64,000 nucleotides of DNA from Eretmocerus hayati (Eukaryota; Arthropoda; Insecta; Hymenoptera; Aphelinidae). Location: assembly GCA_029851415.1 (NCBI GenBank), contig CM056741.1, positions 180,837,021-180,901,020 on the forward strand, read 5' to 3'. The notes below the pieces were generated by a model that was not told where the DNA came from, made no database searches, and worked only from the letters and a program-made list of their open reading frames with translations. Every line of letters begins with the position of its first letter. Position 1 is the stretch's first letter. Positions 36,283 to 45,770 of the stretch are shown piece after piece. The position numbers and the translations under genes were made by a program.

Positions 36283-37204
36283 CACTACCGGTCAAAAGTT
36301 TAAGCTCACCCAAAAATTTTTTTTCAATTTTGTGAGTTGAACTACTCGGCTCTATTTGACCGTAGAGGACTCTTCCGGGGCTCATTTTAAAGGTTTTTTC
36401 ACGTACTTTAAGATGGCACTATTCATTTTTATCCTTACGGATCGGGATCTTTCCAATTTGAGCTTGGAAAAGTGTCAATTTCAACGATTTTTGGGAGAAT
36501 CTTTTGGCTCCTGCCAATTTGAGGCACATGAATGTTTCAATATGGGAGTTGTGGGATACAAAAGTACCAGTCTAGAGCTTCAGAATCCGTTTTTGAACGT
36601 TCCTCTACGCCACTTCCAGTCCGAGCTATGACACTTTTTCTGAGGGAAGATTTTTCGCAAAAACTAGCACCTGGATTCAAAAATGACGAGAAAATTCACT
36701 TTTTGAGGCATATTTTAAAGGTTCCTCGTTTCCTTAATCAAGATGTTGATAAAAGATGACAGAAATGATGATTATACTTCATAAAAATGCGTCTCTGTAT
36801 CTCTCTCGAATTGGAGTGCTAGTTTTTCCGAAAAATCTTTCCTCAGAGAAAGTGTCATAGCTCGGACTGGAAGTGGCGTAGAGGGGCGTTCAAAAACGGA
36901 TTCTGAAGCTCTAGGCTGGTACTTTTGTATCCCACAACTCCCATATTGAAACATTCATGTGGCTCAAATTGGCAGGAGCCAAAAGATTCTCCCAAAAATC
37001 GTTGAAATTGACACTTTTCCAAGCTCAAATTGGAAAGATCCCGATCCGTACGGATAAAAATGAATTATGCCATCTTAAAATACGTGCAAAAACCTTCAAA
37101 ATGAGCTCCAGAAGAGTCCTCTACGGTCAAATAGAGCCGAGTAGTTCAACGCACAAAATCGAAAAAAAATTTTTTGGGTGAGCTTAAACTTTTGACCGGT
37201 AGTG
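36283..37204. mobile_element. 922-bp palindromic mariner-type element
   Basis: Ends CACTACCGGTCAAAAGTTTA and its reverse complement, flanked by TA (36281-36282, 37205-37206). The two halves pair along almost their full length of about 430 bp, including GGGAGTTGTGGGATACAAAA. The unpaired loop is about 60-100 bp near 36.75 kb. No transposase frame; the mirrored open frames are artefacts of the palindrome. Confidence 0.9.
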
Positions 37205-37605
37205 TATGTCATGTCAATCACTTGTAATTTTTACGGGCGTGCACGGATCGGAACAAACGCAACTCGGTTTTGAAGGTGTTGAGACAAGGGCTCAAATGCT
37301 TTGAGATACAATAAGGTTGGTTAAATCGAAAATTTTTGGCATCGGTTTTACTAACCGATGCCAAATACTAATAACTAATGGTTTCCTTAGCCATTTCTTC
37401 AAAAGCGAAAAATGCAAAAGTCGCTTCAAATTTTCTAGGACATGCAAAAATGATTCGGAGTCGGCCAAAATCATTCATTTTCTTCTATTTGAACACAAAA
37501 GACGTAGAGAAAGACTTTCAAATAACTCAATGAGTGTTCATACATCATTATATGACATCATTAGAATGATTCTTCAAGATTTTTCTACGATAAAGTGACA
37601 TTATA

Positions 37606-38507
37606 AGGTAAGTGTACCCAACTTGCTTCTATACCCAACTTGCCCCCATATGCCAATCTCAGGAAAGGGAACTCGCTGACCTTCCCGCAATTTTTTTTAC
37701 ATTCGTTATCTGAGAATATGAGAAAATAAATGGTTTGGATCCACTCTGAATCATTTCTGCGTTCCCTGGAGAATTCAAAATGGATTTTTCATTACTCGTG
37801 ACTGCAAAGCTAAGAAGTCGCTGTGGAAAATTGCCTTCAGTGTAACCGGTGCCAAATTTTTTGAGATAGACCAATCTCAACGTACTTTGGCGCATTCGAT
37901 TTCTTGTTCCAAGACGTTCAAAATCACTCTTTAGAAACGCAAAGTCCGATCAGGAGCTATTTTATGTGCAAAACACGGGGATGATTTGTAAAACAAGAAG
38001 TCCAACATCGGAGTGTACCCTACATGCCTCCATATGGTTATCTCGAAAGGACGTGCAGAACGACTTTTTTACCACTCGGAACGTGTTTATCTCGTCAAAA
38101 TAGGCCAGGAATAGTGTTTCGAACCACCGAAAAGCTCCAAATGTGCGTGCACGGCGATGAATACAAATGAAAACGATTTCATGCACTTTATCGCTAATTT
38201 ACATTGTTCTGATGGGGGCAAGTTGGGTATACAATTTTGTAAAACATTAAAAATCACTATTCGGGACAATTGTGATATCTCGGCTCTAGTTCATCGAAAT
38301 TAGACGCTAACAAAAGTTGCACAAGGTTGCTCGCAAAGATCGAGAAAGTAAATTTCATTATTCAAAATCTTATACCAACGAGCAGAAGATGATTTTGAAG
38401 GTCTAGAGACAATCTCTAAAATGAGCTAAAGTACATTGAAAAATATCGAAGTAGGTCAGAGTTGTTGAAGAAATGGCTGAATAGGGGTAAGTTGGGTCCA
38501 CTTACCT
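37606..38507. mobile_element. 902-bp mariner-type MITE
   Basis: Ends AGGTAAGTGTACCCAACTTG and a near reverse complement at the right, flanked by TA (37604-37605, 38508-38509). The interior holds further ACCCAACTTGCCCC-like copies and a CAATCTCAACGTACTTT block. Similar blocks occur near 28.49, 30.04, 35.70 and 38.43 kb, which suggests a shared family. Confidence 0.85.
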
Positions 38508-39608
38508 TATTATTGTTAATAAAAAATAGAACCTGATTCGACATTGGGTTACTCAGGATATGATGTAGACTAGTTCCGTAGATAGTACAGACCGCTTTAT
38601 AGAATTCATTCTTTTTAGATAGCAGGTTTTTTCACAATATTGATGTTCTCTATTTTTGATTCAGCGCGTGTGAAGGTCAAGATGTATATGATCTGTTGCT
38701 TCATTTCTGCAAATAGTATGCATTTCGGGCCTTTTTAGACACGCCGTGAAGTAAAAAAGACGAACCTAGTTGTTCAAACAACGTGTTTTTTTTCACTGAA
38801 TGTATATTCATGTGTGAATCTATTTGAGAGAACGCATGAGTAGAACTTTGTAATGTAAAGCATTCATGAACTTCTATTGTGTAATTAGATGAGATGTATG
38901 CAGTAGTAAGCGTTTCTGAAGATGAAATGGTGAGTTGTCGTCCATCGGCTATAGAAATTTCTCGGTAGTACCGTTGAATCCAGTAATTAAAGTGTATATG
39001 TTCTACATAGAGAACTATCTTCATCTCATTTTTGCGAATTATTGACTTAAGGCATTTCTTGAATTAAACGGTATATGCGTGTGACGGACGTGACAGCTAT
39101 CAATTCGATCAAATTTATTAAGACACAATCGTATATTTATCTGAGAAGAGATTACCATGACTTTTGCGGTTCTTTCTACAGTTCGCGTGAAAAAAGTCGT
39201 ATGAAGCAGAAAGTAATCCTAGGGAAAAATACATCTTTGTCCTAAAAACGTATCTTAAGTAGAATTAGAAAGACGAGAACCAAGTCTCTGAAAAAATGAT
39301 AGTTTGTTTCATACTTTGTAGATCTTGGCTCACTTATGCTGACAATTGACAAAAAAAAAAAAAAAACAGGCCCAACATTGCCTATTTTTACTTCACATAA
39401 TGATAATGATTCTTCTGTAGATCTGGAATAGCTTGGTAACGAAGCACCAATTCACTTAAAGCTCATTTTGTAAGACTTTTGAAGGGTCTGAAGGGTTCCA
39501 AAATGAGACACGGATAATAAATTCAATGTTCACGGGAATCACGGCTACCTAGATAAAAAAAAACTTCAGTAGATATAGGTTTTCGTCCTTTACATGGGAC
39601 GAATTCTT

Positions 39609-39906
39609 TGTGGGTGCTATTTATCGATTTATTTAAAGACTAAGGTAGCAAGAAACCGATGGAAAATCCTTGCTATGACAAGAATAATTAATTTTTGTCG
39701 ACGTTCCGTCTACTTGGTTCGTGTTAGACCTCTTCGGGACAACTTCAAAATTACATAACTGAAATTTTAAGCTGTCCTACAGAGGTCTACATACGAACCA
39801 AGTAGACGATCCGTCGAAAAAAAACCAATTATTCTCATCTTAGCAAGGATTTTCTATCGATCCCTTGCTACCTTAGTCCTAAAGGTCGATAGAAAAAACA
39901 CCCACA
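39609..39906. repeat. 298-bp palindromic MITE-like element
   Basis: The halves are reverse complements around about 39.76 kb, sharing TGTGGGTG at the ends and GACTAAGGTAGCAAG and GTCTACTTGGTTCG inside. Target duplication not resolved. Confidence 0.8.
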
Positions 39907-40143
39907 GCGGATTTGAACGGTTAGATGCTTTTATTTTATGGGACTCTCAATTAGTTTTGAACATAATTCACCACACAATTAAAAGGTAACCGAGAACAAA
40001 ACTCGGTTCTCTATATGGCTTTGAAAAAAGTACTATCACGAGGGTTTTTCTGGTACTTTTCCGGGTCACTTATTTTCAAACGGGGAGAAGCTTCAGATAA
40101 AATCATAAAATAGTTGAGGTTCGGTCGTAGTTTCAGAAACTTA

Positions 40144-40482
40144 CTAGGAGAGGTCATCACATCCGGGTCACGGATTTAGCTGAAACTCTGGGAATAGTCT
40201 TCTTTTAGTGCCAAAAGATGAAACCCAAAATCCTAGACCCCAACGCTCAAGCTTTTCCGAGCTATAGCCAAGGACACTAGCATTGCAGGTATACCTATTT
40301 CGTATGATTTTTAACATGGGCCTATATGGGCAATGCTAAAGTTTTTCGCTATAGCTCCGAATTGCTTGAGCCAAGTTGAGCGTTAGGGTCTATAATTTTG
40401 GGTTTCATCTTTTGGCACTAAAAGAAGACTATTCCCAGAGTTTCATCCGAATCCGTGACCCGGATGTGATGCCCTCTCCTGG
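40144..40482. mobile_element. palindromic MITE, AGGAGAGG family, copy 2, TTA target duplication
   Basis: Ends CTAGGAGAGGTCATCACATC and its near reverse complement, flanked by TTA on both sides (40141-40143, 40483-40485). A TTA duplication fits PIF/Harbinger mobilisation. The arms match copy 1 at 22153-22480. The central loop (ATTGCAGGTATACCTA ... GGGCCTATATGGGCAATGCT) is in the opposite orientation to that copy. Confidence 0.88.
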
Positions 40483-41876
40483 TTAGAAGAGCTGTACATA
40501 TTAGCCTGATGAAATAACTGAATCGTTTTTTATCAATTCGTGGAACAAAAATTGTTCTTATGGTGGCGGAGATAATCCAATCCGTTCAATACCGTAGATA
40601 ACTAAATTTGACCTTCTGCAAAGTTCTAGTTCCGCATAAATGCTCACAACAGTATTTGTGATATTCGTCTACTCTTGAACCACTATCATCATTCAATTTT
40701 ATTTCATTGTCAGTCAAACAACTTGCCAGTGGTGAGCAAACAGCTTCAAAAATCTTTCAAAATTGAATTTTTTGAAGAATGTTGGAGTCAGTTGTCGGTA
40801 TTTGTATTGCAGAATCAATCACAGACTTGGCCATCTCTCATATAGGACTTTTTCAAAAACGCTCTCGGATTTTCATCTCCTACATAGGCCCTGACACAAT
40901 ATTCTGAATATTCTTAATGATGATTACATCCAGCGCCTCATGATGAGATACTGCATTTCAATCCTTCAAAGTGTTTTCGGGATTTACGTGAAGATTTTAC
41001 CTTTTTTTGCAGGTAATAAAATGATTCATTCATATCCATCATTTATCAAATTTGCGGTTATGATTAGTTAGTCTCAAGAAAGGCATGACTCATAGTGTTG
41101 ATCGAGTTTTTGTATCGCTCTTTTGATTCAAAACAACTCAGATAAATTCATTGTGAAGAATTTCATTGGTTTTTTAATATTCATGCTATTATGTATTGAG
41201 TAGAAACGTCACTCCTGCACCAAAGAACACTATTGATATGTTCGTAGATCCCCTTTAAGTATGTTACACTGACTGTTCAATGGCAAATAAACTATTCCTC
41301 CAAATAATCAATCAAAAAAGTCTTATTGCTGGTCCATCAAAGATTATAACAAATTTGCATTCAGGATAAAGCAGCATATAAATCATCGCTTTCCATCCAA
41401 TGTATTGAGATTATCATTGATCTCCGGAGGTATATCTGCTGATTGATTCAATAGAATTCCTTTATTAAATATACGTGGAATTTTCACTCTTCTTAAATTA
41501 TATGCTTATGGAGTTTCTCGTTCTCCTTGAGGAAAGCAATAACAAACAGAAAGATCCGAACGATCAAATAAATTTGATAAAAGTTTACAAGAAATATCTT
41601 TAACATCTTCAATCTGCTTTTCTTAGACTCTGCTGAAAACTTTTCTTTTAATTTGAAACTGGATCTTTATCAGAGATCTCGTAAAAGAACGATGCTCGAC
41701 GATGTTATAGTTGGTCGTCAAAATACGGTCTCTTTTTGAACGAGTTCGAGATGTGTCCTCGATATCTCGATTATATGAGCTCTGCAAATGGAAATGTGTT
41801 TGTGGAAAAACATGGACACACGCTCAATGCCCATTTTTCAATATTCCTGAGTAAATAAGCTCAACGCTGTAACAAG

Positions 41877-41943
41877 ATGGTATATAAGCTGATACTGTGG
41901 ACTTTCTTGATCAGTTGTACCTTGTCGTTCGACGTTAATATGG
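41877..41943 (+). CDS. orphan first exon encoding a signal peptide
   Basis: ATG in the context AACAAGATGG opens 22 codons (MVYKLILWTFLISCTLSFDV then NM) that look like a cleavable signal peptide: a basic residue, a hydrophobic core, small residues at the end. It then meets a good donor GGTAAGCG, with a stop soon after in the intron. Short signal-peptide exons are usual in insect odorant-binding proteins and other secreted proteins. I found no matching second exon downstream before the CSP gene; that space is full of transposons. It could be a broken gene, the 5' end of a gene with a long intron, or chance. Confidence 0.35.
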
Positions 41944-42097
41944 GTAAGCGTTGAGTTTTTTACTTGAAATTTTCGTTAGTTTTGCTCATTTTCGTGTGTC
42001 AATTAACTTTATCTGAGGTGAGATTAAGGGGAGGTGCAACCCTGATTTTGAAGTCTGGCCTGAGAAATCATAGGGGGCTGAAGATTCATATTTATAC

Positions 42098-43160
42098 GTA
42101 TTTTTTCGATCTAAAAACGACGGTGTAGTCGGTTTTTCGATAAAAAAATTTTCGACCATATTTATATTCTGGTTCGCACCTCCTTTATCGGATCACCAAA
42201 CCCATACGACACTTACAAAGGGTGGACCAGACCTTTGGATCACCAATCTTGTCCAAAATTTTTTCACAGTTTTGTATTACCTAGAATATGAAGAATCCAG
42301 AGTAACTCCGTCAAATGGGCCTCCCGTTCAAAGTTACAGCCCATGACATTAACATTGCCCATATAGGCCCATGTTAAAAAGTGATATATATAGGTATACT
42401 GGTAACGCTAACATTTTTTCTTGTAGCTCTGGACAGAAGGAACATTTGACGGAGTTACTCTGGATTCTTCATATTCTAGGTGACACAAAACTGTAAAAAA
42501 AATTTGGAAAGGATTGGTGATCCAAAGGTCAGGTCCTCCCCTTGTTAGTTCAAAATCACAAAAAGTACACCCACAAGAATTTATAGACCGATCCATCAAA
42601 TTCTGTGCGACGAGATACCTTTTTTCGGGTCAAAAATCTGAATTTTCTTGCTAAAATGCCTCAGAACTCGAAAAATATCGATAATTTCGAAAAATCACAA
42701 GAACACTTTCTTGTTCAGATTAAAAAATTACATCGGATAAGTAAACAAAATATTTGAAGAATCAAGAAAAAATATCACCAGGAATTTATACAATTATATC
42801 TATGTCCAATTTTTCAAATAAAAATTTTCAACCTCTGATTCTTCTTGTTCACTAATCCGATGTAATTTTTTAATCTAAACAAGAAAGTATTCCTGGCATT
42901 TTTCGAAATTATCGATATTTTTCGAGTTCTGAGGCATTTTAACAAGAAAATTCAGATTTTGACCCGAAAAAATGTGCCCAGTCCCACGGGAATTAACGAA
43001 ATGGCCTGAAAGTTTTTTGGGGGTATTTTTTATGATTTCGAACAAAATATCGAATGGGTTTGGCAATCCGATGGAGGGGACGCAAACCAGGAAATAGATA
43101 TGATCGAAAAATTTTTTTCGAAAAACCGACTGCGCCATCGTTTTTAAATCGAGAAAATAC
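42098..43160. repeat. foldback element, interrupted by a younger MITE
   Basis: The arms pair through GTATTTT...CGAT, GTCGGTTTTTCGA, ATTTTTTAATCTAAACAAG-type blocks and CATTTTTCGAAATTATCGAT, around a centre near 42.79 kb. The left arm is split by the 329-bp element at 42216-42544; with it removed the arms align across the junction. Confidence 0.8.
42216..42544. mobile_element. 329-bp palindromic MITE with TTA target duplication
   Basis: Ends CAAAGGGTGGACCAGACCTT and its near reverse complement, flanked by TTA (42213-42215, 42545-42547). The arms share CTAGAATATGAAGAATCCAG. The loop contains GCCCATATAGGCCCATGTTA and TATAGGTATACTGG, the same central module as the AGGAGAGG MITEs at 22.3 and 40.3 kb although the arms are unrelated. 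Confidence 0.88.
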
Positions 43161-44103
43161 ATCACCGGTATCAAGTTAAATTCCCTTTTGCTTTCTCGAA
43201 AGAGAAAGCATTCATTTGGTGCTAGGTGAATTTTCGTCAAATTTTTTCCAAAAAAATTTTTTTCTCCTTCAGTGAACACTTCCTACATAATGAATTTCAT
43301 CGCCTGACGATGGAAACAGCGTTTGTCCGTCTAGTCTATCAGCCAGCTATACGTTCTGTAGCAGAGTGAAGATAACCGGAAAATTCTTTTTGCATTCGAT
43401 TCCTTTAGTTTACGCTGATAATACCCTCATAAGTTTGCGCCTCGAAATAGTGGATACATTTTTGTTATTAACAAATTAATGCAAAAAATATGGTAAAACG
43501 ATGATAACTCGAGACCTATCGTAGATACAGGAAAACATTTCAGATAAAAACTGTGCCGTAGAGTCTAAGCTACGAGATCGTGTACTCCATTGTGTCGCAA
43601 GTGTTATAGTTTAAGCAATAATCATATTTGTTTATAACAAATAGACGTGACTCAGTGTGTTATCTAATATTCGAGGATATTTTTACGGAATCGTGAGAAC
43701 ACATCAATTCGAAGGAAATAAAGGTTCTTGATATTTTTACGTAGAATCGTTAGTTTTTCAATTATACATGGTTAAATGTTGCTGTACCTATCCTCACCAT
43801 TACTAGTGTGCGCACTGGGGTGGGGTCTGAGTGGAAAATTCGTGTTCCAGAAGGTTTGAAGGTATAGTCTCCTGTATTTTGAGACGCTGAATCGATTGCA
43901 CGAAGTCCTCAGCCCGAAAACCCCGGCGTTCTTTTGTTATTAACAATTTTCAGTGCAAAATTATGGTTTTTTGCAAAAAACTCGGAAAATATGCATCTTT
44001 ACGATAAATTTGTGTAGATCACAATTGTAGAGCGCAGAATTTCCTACAGAAGAGGTTCTCACAAATTTTCCGAACAACCCAAGCCTGGGGCGGAAAATGC
44101 GCG

Positions 44104-44186
44104 AAAGCCGTTCCGCGCGTTTAACATTTGGCTTAGATGGGTCGGCCGACGCAGCGCTACAAATGTTAAACGCGCGGAACGGCTTT
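44104..44186. repeat. perfect 27-bp hairpin
   Basis: 44104-44130 and 44160-44186 are exact reverse complements (starting AAAGCCGTTCCGCGCGTTTA) separated by 29 bp. GC-rich relative to its surroundings. Possibly a very short MITE. Confidence 0.9.
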
Positions 44187-44297
44187 GGTATGACAGTCAG
44201 CCTGTATATCACAGGATAGTAGTTTCTGAAAGCTTCAGCGTAGTGCTCCATAATATTGGTTACCTATATTACCAGTGTTATTAGAAAACTACTTCTG

Positions 44298-45376
44298 AAA
44301 GGACACCGCCATAAGTCATAGGATTTTGGGTCTCAGCTGATGTTGTCTCTTTGGTAGTTGAACGATAGATTTTCACGAGCTGCACAAAACTCTCAATATC
44401 GTTTTTGAGTAATTCGTGATAAAAGTAGCCCGAGCTTGCAAGCTAAAATAGGGTTATGCAATGCTTACAAGATGTTCTACGCACTTGAACTCCTTGTTAG
44501 TCTGTTCCTTTTTCATCTTATGTGACTCGCAATATAATTGCAAAGGAGTCGATTAGTTATTTTGGATTTTCTTACCTTCGCTATTCGAAGGTTTTCGCAA
44601 TAAAAATAGTCCAAAATCGCTTGAGTTCGAGAGAGCCAAGTTGGAGGCATTGTCTGCAGCTCCAGCAGCTCGCGCTTGTCCAGAAAAATACTCAAAGAAG
44701 AGCTTTAGGAAGGCATTTTCATAATCAACAGACTCTGTCGATCTCTGAGCAATCGTCTTATACGAAATACCAGTTTTCACTGATGAATCGACTTATTGAG
44801 TTCCAAAAAAAACGATTTTCAGCACTCATTTTCTACCGATGCGTGCAGCATTCGTTGAATGCCTGCAAATCTCCGAATAGAATATGGTAAGTCTTTTCGA
44901 AACAGCTCTCTCTGGATAAGTTTATTTGAAGCTTTCCTTTTGGTACTTTACTGGAAAAGGGAGAGCTATTTCACAGCTCTGCTGGAGCCTGGAGCTGCAG
45001 ACCATGCCTCCAACTTGGCTCTCTCGAACTCGAGCGATTTTGGACTATTTTTATTGCGAAGACCTTCGAATAGCGAAGGGAAAAAATCCAAAATAACTAA
45101 TCGACTCCTTTGCAATTATATTGCGAGTCACACAAGATGAATAAGGAACAGACTAACAAGGAGTGTAAGTGCGTAGAACATCTTGTAAACATTGCATAAC
45201 CCTATTTTAGCTTGCAAGCTCGGGCTACTTTTATCACGAATTACTCAAAAACGATACGTTATCGGTTCTTGCGCCCATTGAGAGTTTTGTTCAGCTCGTG
45301 AAAATGTATCGTTCAACTACCAAAGAGACAAGATTAGCTGAGACCCAAAATCCTATGACTTATGGCGGGGTCCTTT
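44298..45376. repeat. 1.08-kb foldback element with about 400-bp arms
   Basis: Left arm about 44298-44700 and right arm about 44975-45376 are close reverse complements. They start AAAGGACACCGCCATAAGTC and AAAGGACCCCGCCATAAGTC read inward. Mirrored open frames in the arms are artefacts. CTAC occurs just outside both ends and could be a target duplication. Confidence 0.85.
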
Positions 45377-45770
45377 GAACTACATTTGTGATTCGGATGT
45401 GTAATATTTTTTTTCCTAGTAAGGAATTCAATACAATTGAGAAAAAACACGTAAAACAGATCGAGTCTGCTGTGGCAAAGAGCCTTTAGGTGGTTCATAA
45501 CTTCTCCTTTGATATTCATATTATTGCAAATTCATAAAGTCAGTCTCGATGCACAAAGGCTTCTCTCTATATGAATTAGCGTTACAGTTTATTCGCTTCG
45601 AGTGAAATTTTCACTGAGAATGAGCTAAGACGTCGCCACCCGGCTACAAGGGACACGATTTTCACTCGAAGTCGGGTTGCGATCGTACTCGAATTCTTTT
45701 AAAAAATTTGTCATTACATTTGAAAAAGATATTACGCTCAACTCAAAATTTTCAATTCCTCCATACAGCC

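Larger units (their letters stand above)
33770..41876. other. intergenic region packed with foldback elements
   Basis: No coding exon is recognised. It holds six palindromic or inverted-repeat elements, listed individually. Near 35.65 kb there is also a lone end-like sequence (GGTAAATGTACCCAAAACGC) resembling the element at 37.6 kb. The stretches 38.51-39.60 and 40.49-41.87 kb show nothing I can name. Confidence 0.55.
41944..45770. other. repeat-dense stretch before the CSP gene
   Basis: Contains a nested foldback, a 27-bp perfect hairpin and a 1.08-kb foldback, listed separately. No exon that could follow the 41.88-kb signal-peptide exon was recognised. The immediate upstream 150 bp of the CSP start shows no clear TATA box. 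Confidence 0.5.

Noticed and set aside
36356..37181. Mirrored open frames of 60-90 residues
   Set aside because: Created by the palindromic mariner-type element; no coding signal.
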